This document shows, piece after piece, positions 40,362 through 49,319 of a stretch of 62,323 nucleotides of DNA. The position numbers were made by a program, and so were the translations under genes. Each line of letters starts with the position of its first letter. Positions within the stretch are counted from its first letter, which is position 1. Source of the stretch: Phil1 sp964487565 (GTDB taxonomy: Bacteria > Bacillota > Clostridia > Christensenellales > CAG-138); assembly GCA_964487565.1 (NCBI GenBank), contig CAZARN010000011.1, positions 1 through 62,323 of the forward strand, given 5' to 3'. The notes beneath the pieces are model-generated. The model saw only the letters and a program-made list of their open reading frames with translations. It was not told where the DNA came from and made no database searches.

Positions 40362-43040
40362 TTATGTGAGCGCGCTGTTTTTGGCCTTGTACATCGCCGC
40401 ATCCGCTTCACGCAGCATCGATTCAACCTCTTCATATGAGCCGCTGAAGTTCTGCGAATAAGCATAGCCGAAATCGGCGCTCACCTTGCACTTGTCCGTC
40501 CCGTTGATCGATATGGAGCCCAAGGCATCCTGCATGCGGGAAATGGCGTTCTTCACCTGCGCCTCGGCGCAGTCGGTCAGCGTCACCACAAATTCATCCC
40601 CGCCATAGCGTATCACCGAATCATTCTGGCGCACGGTCACGCGCAGCTTCTCTGCCGTTGCGGCAAGCAGCTTGTCCCCGGCCTCATGCCCGAATCTGTC
40701 GTTTATCTGCTTGAAGCCGCGAAGATCGAGCAGCACTATGCCAAGCTCCGAGCATCCGCCTCTGCTGCCGGTCTTTATGAACAGCAGCTCTGAAAGGAGC
40801 CGTCTGTTATATGCGCCCGTCAGCGCGTCGGTATAGATCTTGCGCTGCGTTTCCTCGATTATTTCCGTTATTGACTTGCCGGCGCCGGCCCCCTCAAAGC
40901 CAAGGTGCGAAATGCCGGACACCGCGGAGATATACCTTCTCTCCATGGCCTTGAGCTCCGTTATATTCTCCATATGGCCCATGAGGATGTACTTGAGCCC
41001 GACGCGCTGCGCGTATTGCAGCGTGAGCCTTATCCAAAGCACGCTACCGTCCGCTGTGCGCCTTCTGTACTCGCACTGTTCCATCGCAAGGTTTTCCGCG
41101 CAAGCCTCAAACGCGCCGAGCACCGTTTCATGATACTCCTGTAAAATGTGATTGAGCGGCGCAATATCCGCGGGCGACAAACCGAAGCCGAGCATGTCCT
41201 TGAAGGCCTTGTTTACGCGAAGTACCTCAATGTTTCCCTCGTTGTACTCGTATATAGCCCTCGGCGACGGATCGTCTGAAAACAGAAGGAGTATTTCCGG
41301 CTCAAGGCTCCACAGCTTGTCGGGATTGAGTCCGTCGTATCTTTCGGCATAGTTGACGTCCGCGGCCTTCTGTTGCCTGACAAATGTCAGGTATTCCTCC
41401 GCGGGCATAGGCTTCGCGTAATAGAAGCCCTGTACGTCGTCACAGCCGACGCTGCGCAGGAAATCGATCTGCTCTCTCGTCTCCACACCCTCCGCCGTGA
41501 CGGGGATGCTCAGCCACTTCGCCATGCGTATTATAGATGCGATTATGCTTTCGCCACGCCCCGATATGCGTGTTTTTTCAAAGAAACGCATATCGATCTT
41601 CAAAACGTCCACTTCGACGTTCTTGAGCACGCTCAGCGAGGAATAACCGCTGCCGAAGTCATCCATGAGAATTGTGAAGCCTGCCGCGTGCAGCTGTTCC
41701 ACCGCTTTCTCCATCACCTGCGGGTTATCCATATATGCGCTTTCGGTGAGCTCGAGCTGGAGCAGGCTCGGCGGCACGCCGTATTTTTTGACAAGCCCGC
41801 CGATAAGCTCCGCAATGTTCGGGTTGTATAGATTCACCCTTGAAACGTTCACGGATATCGGGGACGGCGTGATACCCTTCTCGATCCAGTCGTTCAGAAG
41901 CGAACAGACCATCTCCCACACATTGTAATCGAGCTTTGAAACGAAACCGTTCTTCTCAAAAACCGGCATGAACTCGCCCGGCGGTATGATACCCTTTTGG
42001 GGATGCTTCCAGCGCACGAGCGCTTCAGCGCCGTCAGGAAGATTGGAATTCAGGGAATACTTCGGCTGAAGATAAACGCAAAACTGCTTTTCATTGAGCG
42101 CGGTGGTCATCTCATTGATGATCTCCTGTTCCTTTTCGAGCTTGCGCGTCATCTCGTTTTCATAAATCGCGGTCGTGTCAAGATAGTTGCCCTTGCAGGT
42201 TTTTGCGGCAAGCGTCGCCCGGTCGAGCATCTCGCTGACAGGCAGCGAAGTGTCGTCAAGGAAATACACGCCGTATATCGGAACGATATCGAAGCTGCGG
42301 TTATACGCCTTCACGCGCTCCTTCGAGGACGCAAGATAGCTTCTCACATCATCCCGACTCTCGTACGCGAAGCACGAGGCGAACACATCCGCTTCCATGC
42401 GTCCGAAGGCATAAAGCTCGCCCGTATAATTCGTTTTGAGGCTGCTTGCAAGATAGCACAGCAGTCTGTCGCCTTCCTCAATGCCGAAAAAGGAATTGAT
42501 GAGCTGAAAACGGTCTATGTCAAGCCTTATGAACGCAAAGTTCTTATCGGGATTGGCGTCGAGCATAGCGCGCGTCATTTCAAAGAACTTCGACTTGTTA
42601 TATATGCCGGTGAGCGTATCATACTCTGCCAAATACTTCAGCTGTTTGAAAGCCGAAAGCTGACTGCGGTCGATCGCGTTGCGCAGCCTGAACTTTATTA
42701 TCTCCCCGTTATACGGCTTTGTGATGAAATCCCACGCGCCGAGCTTGAGCGCATCCATTTCGGATTCGTCGCCTCCGTTTCCGGTTGCAACGATTATGGG
42801 TATGTTCTTATATTCCTCGACGCCCTGTATCGCGCGCAGAAAGCCGAACCCGTCAAGCACCGGCATGACGAGATCGAGGATCACGCCAGATACAGCCGTG
42901 CCGTATTTATGCAGCAGCTCAAGCGCATCGCGGCCGTTCTCCGCTTCTATCGGAGTATATTCGGAGGAGAGCAGCTTGACGAGCATCTTGCGGTTCACAA
43001 CGGCGTCGTCAGCAATTATGATCAGTTTACCGAGTGGCAT
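40362..43040 (-). CDS. REC-GGDEF-EAL-PAS-GGDEF cyclic-di-GMP signalling protein
   Basis: 892 residues from the ATG at 43040 (GGAGG upstream; an extended frame to 43190 has no support). Order: receiver (about 1-125, Asp in GVILDLVMPVLDGFGF); first GGDEF with degenerate signature (FGRMEADVF, about 165-310), probably inactive; EAL with intact motif GAEALVRWKHPQKGIIPPG and LMDDFGSGYSSLS (about 340-570), a c-di-GMP phosphodiesterase; PAS-like region (about 610-720); C-terminal GGDEF with intact RYGGDEFVVTL (about 740-890), a cyclase. It has no membrane segment. It can both make and break c-di-GMP, with the receiver as input, and is a likely output of the HPt relay downstream. Confidence 0.92.
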   Translation of the reverse strand: MPLGKLIIIADDAVVNRKMLVKLLSSEYTPIEAENGRDALELLHKYGTAVSGVILDLVMPVLDGFGFLRAIQGVEEYKNIPIIVATGNGGDESEMDALKLGAWDFITKPYNGEIIKFRLRNAIDRSQLSAFKQLKYLAEYDTLTGIYNKSKFFEMTRAMLDANPDKNFAFIRLDIDRFQLINSFFGIEEGDRLLCYLASSLKTNYTGELYAFGRMEADVFASCFAYESRDDVRSYLASSKERVKAYNRSFDIVPIYGVYFLDDTSLPVSEMLDRATLAAKTCKGNYLDTTAIYENEMTRKLEKEQEIINEMTTALNEKQFCVYLQPKYSLNSNLPDGAEALVRWKHPQKGIIPPGEFMPVFEKNGFVSKLDYNVWEMVCSLLNDWIEKGITPSPISVNVSRVNLYNPNIAELIGGLVKKYGVPPSLLQLELTESAYMDNPQVMEKAVEQLHAAGFTILMDDFGSGYSSLSVLKNVEVDVLKIDMRFFEKTRISGRGESIIASIIRMAKWLSIPVTAEGVETREQIDFLRSVGCDDVQGFYYAKPMPAEEYLTFVRQQKAADVNYAERYDGLNPDKLWSLEPEILLLFSDDPSPRAIYEYNEGNIEVLRVNKAFKDMLGFGLSPADIAPLNHILQEYHETVLGAFEACAENLAMEQCEYRRRTADGSVLWIRLTLQYAQRVGLKYILMGHMENITELKAMERRYISAVSGISHLGFEGAGAGKSITEIIEETQRKIYTDALTGAYNRRLLSELLFIKTGSRGGCSELGIVLLDLRGFKQINDRFGHEAGDKLLAATAEKLRVTVRQNDSVIRYGGDEFVVTLTDCAEAQVKNAISRMQDALGSISINGTDKCKVSADFGYAYSQNFSGSYEEVESMLREADAAMYKAKNSALT

Positions 43041-43516
43041 AAATATACCTCCGTTCCCCCGTTTTTGCGCGTTATATGCATTCACCGCTGTTACCGTGCT
43101 GCATCGCGCCATGCTCTGTTCCCTTGCTTTTTTCAGTAATATACGATCCGGCGATCGCATGTGTTTGCATTTCCGGCACATGCGCCGCATGCGGTATCCG
43201 CCAATGCTCAGGCGCGCCGACGCACCGGTCTGTGCATGTTCGCAGCAGTTTTATCGGGAAAGCGCCGATACTTTTCCCGGAGTATTTACGTTTCAATTTG
43301 CCTGCGGCAGAAACCTGCATATCGTTTGCCGAATCCCGTATAAACCTTTTTTCGGCCAAGTTACATTTATTTTCATGCTGCCAGGTACAATAGTATTCAA
43401 TATCATTATATATACCACATATCCTGTAAAAATCAATAGTCTGTAACAAAAAACAGGTTAGCATGTAACCATATCGCCTTATGCAACGGCAGTTTTTGCG
43501 GTTTTCCGTCATGCAT
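43041..43516 (-). promoter_or_regulatory. Long leader and promoter region of the c-di-GMP protein gene
   Basis: 476 bases without a supported gene. A plausible minus-strand promoter is TTGATT (43436-43431) with TATATA (43414-43409), 16-bp spacer, so the leader would be about 360 bases. It contains a 7-bp hairpin CGGGAAA/TTTCCCG (43255-43279). I looked for c-di-GMP riboswitch core motifs and did not find them convincingly. Small frames inside lack ribosome sites. Confidence 0.4.
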
Positions 43517-43550
43517 AAAAGCCCGCCTTAAACTGCTGTTAAAGGCGGGC
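43517..43550 (-). terminator. Terminator after pnp
   Basis: GCCCGCCTT (43521-43529) and AAGGCGGGC (43542-43550) with a 12-base loop; on the minus strand followed by TTTTATG. Lies 40 bases beyond the pnp stop. Confidence 0.88.
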
Positions 43551-43589
43551 AAATGCAAATAATTCAGCTCTGTTTAAGTTATCAGGCTG

Positions 43590-45683
43590 TTATTTCTTCT
43601 CGTCGGGCAGCAATCCCTTGCGGGTGAGATCGATCTTACCGTCCGGTTTTATCTCGATGACGCGCACGAGTATCTCGTCGCCGATGGAAACCTCGTCCTC
43701 CACCTTTTCAACGCGATGGTTCGCAAGGCGGCTGATATGCACGAGGCCCTTCTTGCCGGGCTTAAGCTCCACCTGGGCGCCGATGGGCAGAATGTTGACC
43801 ACCTTGCCGAGGAATACCTGACCGACTTCGATGTCGCGCACGATATCGTCGATCATCTTCTTGGCGGCGGCTGTCGCTGCCGCGTCCGGTGAAAGTATGA
43901 ACACGCGGCCGTCGTCCTCAATGTCGATCTTGACGCCTGTGTCGGCGACGATCTTATTGATGGTCTTTCCGCCGGAGCCTATCACCTCGCGGATCTTGTC
44001 GGGGTTGATGCTGAACTGGAGCACGCGCGGCGCATAGGGTGAAAGCTCCTTGCGCGGCTCGGCGATGGTTTCAAGCATCTTGCCCAGTATGAACATTCTG
44101 CCGCGGTTCGCCTGCGCGAGCGCACGGGTGAGTATCTGCTCGTCAATGCCCTTGATCTTGATATCCATCTGTATGGCGGTGATACCGTCGCGCGTACCGG
44201 CGACCTTGAAGTCCATGTCGCCGAGGAAATCCTCAAGACCCTGTATATCGGTCATGACGGCGATATTGCCGTTGTTGGGATCCTTGATGAGGCCCATCGC
44301 AACGCCGGCAACCGGCTTTTTGATGGGTACGCCGGCATCCATGAGCGCCATCGTGGAGGCGCAGATCGAGGCCTGTGAGGTGGAGCCGTTGGAGCTTATG
44401 ACCTCGGAAACGAGGCGCAGCGCATACGGGAACTCCTCCTCGGAGGGGATCATGGGCAGGAGCGCGCGTTCCGCAAGTGCGCCGTGACCTATCTCACGTC
44501 TGCCGGGGCTGCGCACGGGTCTTGTTTCGCCCGTGGAATACGGCGGCATATTATACTGGTGCATATAGCGCTTCGCGGTCTCCTCGCTTATTCCGTCGAG
44601 GGTCTGGCCGTCGTCAAGCGCGCCGAGCGTCGCGATCGTCATGACCTGAGTCTGCCCGCGGGTGAACACCGCGCTGCCGTGGCAGCGGGGCAGGAGGCCA
44701 ACCTCGCACCAGATGGGGCGGACCTGCTCCATTGTGCGTCCGTCAGGCCTTACGCCGTGATTGATTATCTTGTCGCGCACGACCTCTTTGGTGATGTTGT
44801 AAAGTATGGAATCAACATCCTTCGCGCTTTCGGGAAACTGCTCCGCAAAATGCTCGACGGTCTCCTTCTTGACGCTCTCGCCGCGCTCCTCGCGCTCGGT
44901 GCGGTCAAACGTGTCAAGGCTCCACACGACCTTGTCGAATGCGTAGCTGCGCACGAGATCCACAAATTCGGGATCGGGCTGATATATGTTGACTTCCATC
45001 TTGGGCTTGCCGACAGCCGCCTGGACCTCCTCGATGAAGGCGACGATCTGCTTGATATAATCATGCGCGAAAAGTATGGCGCCGAGCATCTGATCCTCGG
45101 ATATCTCGTTTGCACCGGCCTCGACCATCATGATGGCGTCCTTGGTGCCGGCAACGGTCAGCGAAAGGCTGCTCTGCTCGCGCTGTGCGCAGTCGGGATT
45201 GATTATGTATTCTCCGTCGATCATGCCAACGCTCACGGCGCCGGTCGGCCCCATGAAGGGCGCGTTGCTGATGGAGAGCGCAACGGAAGAACCGATCATC
45301 GCGATGATGTCAGGCTGGATGTCCTGATCCACCGAAAGGACGGTGGCGATGACCTGAATGTCGTTATAGAAACCCTTGGGGAAAAGCGGGCGAAGCGGCC
45401 GGTCGATGAGGCGGCAGGCAAGTATGGCCTTCTCCGAGGGACGTCCCTCGCGCTTGATGAAACCGCCGGGGATCTTGCCCACGGAATACATTTTTTCTTC
45501 GAATTCGATGCTCAGCGGCAGGAAATCCACGCCGTCGCGCGGGGCCTTGGCGACCGTCGCGCACACGAGCACGGTGGTATCGCCGCAGCGCATGAGCGCG
45601 GATCCGCCGGCCTGCTCTGCATACTTGCCGGTTTCAACGGTGAGCGTTCTGCCCGCAAGCTCCATTGAGAACTTTCTTTCCAT
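43590..45683 (-). CDS. pnp: Polyribonucleotide nucleotidyltransferase (PNPase)
   Basis: Phosphorolytic 3'-5' exoribonuclease of RNA decay. 697 residues, normal length. Two RNase PH domains (first from about 10, with LSIEFEEKMYSVGKIPGGFI; second from about 320, VRPIWCEVGLLPRCHGSAVF, GHGALAERALLPMIP), then KH (REVIGSGGKTINKIVADTG) and S1 (VGQVFLGKVVNILPIGAQVE). Start at 45683 (MERKFSMELAGRTL) with AAGGAG 12 bases upstream; the in-frame ATG at 45713 overlaps that site and is unlikely. A TATAAT at 45735-45730 is a possible -10. The usual neighbour rpsO is not here. Confidence 0.97.
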   Translation of the reverse strand: MERKFSMELAGRTLTVETGKYAEQAGGSALMRCGDTTVLVCATVAKAPRDGVDFLPLSIEFEEKMYSVGKIPGGFIKREGRPSEKAILACRLIDRPLRPLFPKGFYNDIQVIATVLSVDQDIQPDIIAMIGSSVALSISNAPFMGPTGAVSVGMIDGEYIINPDCAQREQSSLSLTVAGTKDAIMMVEAGANEISEDQMLGAILFAHDYIKQIVAFIEEVQAAVGKPKMEVNIYQPDPEFVDLVRSYAFDKVVWSLDTFDRTEREERGESVKKETVEHFAEQFPESAKDVDSILYNITKEVVRDKIINHGVRPDGRTMEQVRPIWCEVGLLPRCHGSAVFTRGQTQVMTIATLGALDDGQTLDGISEETAKRYMHQYNMPPYSTGETRPVRSPGRREIGHGALAERALLPMIPSEEEFPYALRLVSEVISSNGSTSQASICASTMALMDAGVPIKKPVAGVAMGLIKDPNNGNIAVMTDIQGLEDFLGDMDFKVAGTRDGITAIQMDIKIKGIDEQILTRALAQANRGRMFILGKMLETIAEPRKELSPYAPRVLQFSINPDKIREVIGSGGKTINKIVADTGVKIDIEDDGRVFILSPDAAATAAAKKMIDDIVRDIEVGQVFLGKVVNILPIGAQVELKPGKKGLVHISRLANHRVEKVEDEVSIGDEILVRVIEIKPDGKIDLTRKGLLPDEKK

Positions 45684-45893
45684 TTCTTTTGTAACTCCTT
45701 TATCTCTTCTCATTTATTCACAACGATTCATTATATCTTACCTTGCGCAAAAATGCACCAGTTATTTGCTCGCGAGGTGTGAAATATCTATTTTCTTCAC
45801 CTTTCGCGCAAATATCCGATGCAATACCCGATATAAACATACAGTTGTGTGTATATGCGCGGTGCTCGCGTCAAGCGCACGCGCCCGGCAAAG

Positions 45894-46664
45894 TCATCTG
45901 CCGTCGTCGCCCGGATCGGGCCACTGGATATTCTGTTTGCCGCGGCGTACCTTTTTATCCGAAACAGGCTCCGGGAAATCCTTCCAGACGCGAAGATCAT
46001 AAGCGATCATCACGGCGGAAAGCACGACCGCGGTTATTGGATAAATGATGAACGGCCATGCGAAAGCATCATATACGCTGCCGGCGCCGTTGATGAGAAG
46101 CTCCGCCGTCAGCGCAAACGCGAACCCCGTCCACAGCCTGCCCTTGTTGATGAAATCAGCAAGCATCACCGCAATGAACGCATCCACAAAGCACACCGCC
46201 ATCGTGAACATGCCGTTTGTGAGCAGCACCCCCGAGGCGGCATAGTCTGCGCCCGTCTCTATATAAGCTATGCTCGTCCAGATCACGCCGATCGCGCGAT
46301 AAGCGACCATCGGTATAACGACGCCCATGCCAAAGGCCACCGTCTCCTCGGCCGATCTGCGGCCGTTGAGCGGCTTTGCAAGCATGATCGTCATCAGCAC
46401 CGCAAGCACCGTCGCGATCGTGACCGCAAGATAGAAGTATGCCATGTCTGTCTCTATGAACGCCGCGCCGCCCGATGCTTCCACGATCGCATTTATAAGC
46501 AGCACTATGAATGAAGAGCCGAAATAGCCGATCATCATCGTGACCGAACCCAGAAGCAGCGGCTTGCCGAACGGCACATGCTTTTTTGCAAGGTATATAA
46601 GCGCGAATACGGGTATCGCGATGAAAACGAGTGCAAATATAATATTTATTGCCGATAAGATCAT
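45894..46664 (-). CDS. Polytopic membrane protein, possibly YhfC-like
   Basis: 256 residues with about seven hydrophobic segments, starting MILSAINIIFALVFIAIPVF and ending in a short basic tail (VRRGKQNIQWPDPGDDGR). The pattern and the stretch EETVAFGMGVVIPMVAYRAI recall the YhfC family of putative intramembrane metalloproteases, but its Glu/His catalytic residues are not clearly present, so this is only a weak resemblance. Start at 46664 has AAAGGAA 6 bases upstream. It lies between the end of the ribosomal operon and pnp, all in one direction, with a terminator before it. Confidence 0.6.
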   Translation of the reverse strand: MILSAINIIFALVFIAIPVFALIYLAKKHVPFGKPLLLGSVTMMIGYFGSSFIVLLINAIVEASGGAAFIETDMAYFYLAVTIATVLAVLMTIMLAKPLNGRRSAEETVAFGMGVVIPMVAYRAIGVIWTSIAYIETGADYAASGVLLTNGMFTMAVCFVDAFIAVMLADFINKGRLWTGFAFALTAELLINGAGSVYDAFAWPFIIYPITAVVLSAVMIAYDLRVWKDFPEPVSDKKVRRGKQNIQWPDPGDDGR

Positions 46665-46683
46665 TTCTTGTTCCTTTGCTTGA

Positions 46684-46720
46684 ATATTAAACAAGCGGCG
46701 CGCCGATTAAGCGCGCCGCT
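46684..46720 (-). terminator. Terminator of the ribosomal superoperon
   Basis: AGCGGCGCGC (46694-46703), loop CGATTAA, GCGCGCCGCT (46711-46720), a perfect 10-bp stem; on the minus strand it is followed by TGTTTAATATT. Lies 14 bases beyond the rplQ stop. Confidence 0.85.
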
Positions 46721-46733
46721 TTGGATCGATGGA

Positions 46734-47225
46734 TCAGATAAGCTCGATAACAGCCATTTCCGTTGCGTCTCCGCGACGGGGCCCGAGTTTGTAAATGCGG
46801 GTATAACCGCCCTTACGGCCGTCATACTTGGGAGCGATCTCGCGGAAGAGCTTCTCCAGCACGGGATGCGGGGTCTCCTTCATGCGCTCGGCATACTCGG
46901 TCTTGGTTTCCTTGTCCTTGCGGGGCAGGGGAATGTCATAAAGATAAGACATTATCTGTCTGCGGGCATGGAGCTTGCCGGGCAGGTCGTTGGTCTTTGT
47001 GACCTTCACGATCTGCTGCTTGTCGTTGCGGGTCTCCTTTTCAACGGAGACGGTGTTCTTATATTCGCTTATCGCAAGAGTGATTATCTTCTCCGCGATG
47101 GGGCGCACTTCCTTCGCGCGGGCTTCGGTGGTGACGATCTTGCCGTTCCACAGCAGCGCCGTGGTAAGGTTCCTGAGCATGGCGTCACGGGTATCGCTCG
47201 CCTTGCCAAGCTTACGGTTCGGCAT
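46734..47225 (-). CDS. rplQ: 50S ribosomal protein L17
   Basis: Large-subunit protein near the exit tunnel. 163 residues against the usual 115-130; core motifs MPNRKLGKASDTRDAMLRNL and GGYTRIYKLGPRRGDATEMA are intact. The extra length lies in the middle (roughly residues 57-120, rich in Lys/Glu, e.g. PRKDKETKTEYAERMKETPH), as seen in some Clostridia. Last gene of the operon, 17 bases after rpoA, followed by the terminator at 46684-46720. Confidence 0.97.
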   Translation of the reverse strand: MPNRKLGKASDTRDAMLRNLTTALLWNGKIVTTEARAKEVRPIAEKIITLAISEYKNTVSVEKETRNDKQQIVKVTKTNDLPGKLHARRQIMSYLYDIPLPRKDKETKTEYAERMKETPHPVLEKLFREIAPKYDGRKGGYTRIYKLGPRRGDATEMAVIELI

Positions 47226-47242
47226 TTATGTATCCTCCTTAG

Positions 47243-48184
47243 TTAATCTTCATTGTGGCGGAGCGAAAGGCCAAGTCCGTTGAGTTTCTGCTGAACTTCT
47301 TCAAGCGACTTGCGGCCGAGGTTTCGCACCTTCATCATTTCCTCTTCGTTGCGCTGCACCAGCTCCTCCACGGTGTTGATGCCCGCACGCTTGAGGCAGT
47401 TGTAGGAACGGACGGAAAGATCAAGCTCTTCGATGGTCATCTCAAGGATCTTTTCTTTCTTGTCCTCTTCCTTCTCAACCATAATCTCCACGCCCTGCAC
47501 ATGCTCCGTGAGGTTGATGAACAGCAGCAGATGCTCGGTGAGTATCTTCGCCGCAAGGCTCACGGCCTCGTCCGGCTTGATGCTGCCGTCAGTCCACACC
47601 TCAAGGGTGAGCTTATCATAATCGGTGATCTGACCTACTCGGGTATCCTCCACGCGGAAGTTTACCTTGCGGATGGGGGTGAATATGGAGTCCACCGCGA
47701 TCTGCCCGATGGGCATATCCGGCTTTTTGTTTTTGTCGGCGGATACATAGCCGCGGCCGTGCTCAAGGATTATCTCCATATAGAGCTTGCCGTTGGGGCC
47801 AAGGTGTGCAATATGCAGCTCCGGATTGATTATCTCGATGTCCGCGTCGGCGATTATATCGCCCGCTTTGACGTCGCACTCGCCTGAAGCGTCAATTATC
47901 ACCTTCTTGGGGCTGTCGCTGTGCATTTTCACGACAAGCTCCTTGATGTTGAGCACGATCTCCGTCACGTCCTCGCGGACGCCTGCGATTGTGGTGAACT
48001 CATGCAGCACGCCGTCTATCTTCACAGAAGACGCCGCGACGCCGGGCAGACTTGAAAGCAGCACCCTGCGAAGGGAGTTGCCGAGGGTCGTGCCGAAGCC
48101 GCGCTCGAGCGGCTCCACCACAAAACGACCGTAATCTTCGCTGATCTCCGCGCATTCTATCTTGGGTCTTTCGATTTCTATCAT
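47243..48184 (-). CDS. rpoA: RNA polymerase alpha subunit
   Basis: 313 residues. N-terminal assembly domain (RFVVEPLERGFGTTLGNSLR, about 20-40) and C-terminal DNA/UP-element domain with helix-hairpin-helix (LDLSVRSYNCLKRAGINTVE; RNLGRKSLEEVQQKLNGLGL). Lies between rpsD and rplQ as in most bacteria, 56 bases after rpsD. Confidence 0.98.
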   Translation of the reverse strand: MIEIERPKIECAEISEDYGRFVVEPLERGFGTTLGNSLRRVLLSSLPGVAASSVKIDGVLHEFTTIAGVREDVTEIVLNIKELVVKMHSDSPKKVIIDASGECDVKAGDIIADADIEIINPELHIAHLGPNGKLYMEIILEHGRGYVSADKNKKPDMPIGQIAVDSIFTPIRKVNFRVEDTRVGQITDYDKLTLEVWTDGSIKPDEAVSLAAKILTEHLLLFINLTEHVQGVEIMVEKEEDKKEKILEMTIEELDLSVRSYNCLKRAGINTVEELVQRNEEEMMKVRNLGRKSLEEVQQKLNGLGLSLRHNED

Positions 48185-48240
48185 TACTTAATCCCCTCTC
48201 TTGATACTTGGTCAGTCGATAAGGGCCGCGGGTATCATCA

Positions 48241-48870
48241 TTACCTGGAGTAGTACTCGACGATGAGGTGCTCCTCGATGGTGAGGTCGATGTCGTCGCG
48301 CTGAGGCATAACAACCACCTTGCCGGTGAGGTTCTCGGCGTCAAGCTCGAGCCACTTGGGGATGGGCTTTGAAGCGCCCTGTTCGCGCAGCTCCTTGAGG
48401 TAGGGCATATCGTGGCTGCTCTCGCGGACGGTCACGGTCTGACCCGGCTTGGTGAGGAAGGACGCGATGTCGACCTTCTTGCCGTCCACAAAGATGTGGC
48501 CGTGGTTCACAAGCTGACGGGCCATCGGGCGGCTGGGCGCAAGACCCATGCGGTAAACGACGTTGTCCAGCCTGCGCTCGAGCAGAGAAAGCATGTTCTC
48601 GCCGGTGATGCCGCGCATATTGGTGGCCATGTCGTAATACTTACTGAACTGGGACTCGCTCACGCCGTAAGCCCTGCGGCACTTCTGCTTTTCACGAAGC
48701 TGCACGCTGTATTCGGAAGCCTTGCGCTTCCTCGCCTGACCGTGCTGTCCCGGAGGTGTATTGCGCTTGATGAGCGCGCACTTTGCGGTGTAGCAGCGAT
48801 CGCCCTTGAGGAAAAGCTTCGCGCCTTCCCTGCGGCACTGCCTGCAAACGGACTCTGTATATCTTGCCAT
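48241..48870 (-). CDS. rpsD: 30S ribosomal protein S4 (zinc-binding type)
   Basis: 209 residues; primary 16S rRNA binder. Cysteines in VCRQCRREGAKLFLKGDRCY and AKCALIKR form the N-terminal zinc site. The S4 RNA-binding motif is at RPMARQLVNHGHIFVDGKKV (about 105-125). S4 is a feedback regulator of its operon in several bacteria, which is relevant to the structured leader before rpsM. Confidence 0.98.
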   Translation of the reverse strand: MARYTESVCRQCRREGAKLFLKGDRCYTAKCALIKRNTPPGQHGQARKRKASEYSVQLREKQKCRRAYGVSESQFSKYYDMATNMRGITGENMLSLLERRLDNVVYRMGLAPSRPMARQLVNHGHIFVDGKKVDIASFLTKPGQTVTVRESSHDMPYLKELREQGASKPIPKWLELDAENLTGKVVVMPQRDDIDLTIEEHLIVEYYSR

Positions 48871-48887
48871 AATTTTCCCCTGCCTCC

Positions 48888-49304
48888 TTAAACTCTTCTG
48901 CGCTTGGGCGGACGGCAGCCGTTATGCGGGATGGGCGTCACGTCCTTTATCATGTTGACCTCGAGACCGGTGGTCGCAAGGGCGCGGATCGCGGATTCAC
49001 GGCCGGAGCCGGGGCCCTTCACATAGACCTCGACGGTGTGGAGGCCATGCTCCATCGCGGCCTTTGCAGCGGTTTCAGCCGCCATCTGCGCCGCGAATGG
49101 AGTGCTCTTCTTGCTGCCGCGGAAGCCGAGGCCGCCGGCGGAAGCCCAGGATATCGCGTTGCCCTGGAGATCTGTGATGGTAACCATGGTGTTGTTGAAG
49201 GAGGAACGAATGTGCGCCGCACCGCGCTCGATGTTCTTCTTCTCGCGGCGTTTGCGGGTACCGGCCTTCTTGACTTTGCCTTTGGTTGTATTAGCTGCTG
49301 CCAT
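48888..49304 (-). CDS. rpsK: 30S ribosomal protein S11
   Basis: 138 residues with a Lys/Arg-rich N-terminus of about 25 residues (TTKGKVKKAGTRKRREKKNI), then the conserved AHIRSSFNNTMVTITDLQGN and C-terminal DVTPIPHNGCRPPKRRRV. 15 bases after rpsM, 17 before rpsD. Confidence 0.98.
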   Translation of the reverse strand: MAAANTTKGKVKKAGTRKRREKKNIERGAAHIRSSFNNTMVTITDLQGNAISWASAGGLGFRGSKKSTPFAAQMAAETAAKAAMEHGLHTVEVYVKGPGSGRESAIRALATTGLEVNMIKDVTPIPHNGCRPPKRRRV

Positions 49305-49319
49305 TTTAGCTTATCCTCC

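Noticed and set aside
43296..43379. 27-codon frame starting ATGAAAATAAATG in the leader of the c-di-GMP protein gene
   Set aside because: No ribosome site and no similarity; insufficient support.
43041..43400. Possible c-di-GMP riboswitch in the long leader
   Set aside because: I could not line up the conserved core and tetraloop/receptor elements; only scattered GCAAA-like stretches.
44484..45668. Plus-strand frame of 394 codons opposite pnp, and a similar one at 41997-43139 opposite the c-di-GMP protein gene
   Set aside because: Both lie fully inside strongly supported genes on the other strand and show no family features.
45894..46664. Firm assignment as YhfC intramembrane metalloprotease
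   Set aside because: Overall pattern is similar but the expected catalytic residues are not visible, so it is left as a weak possibility.
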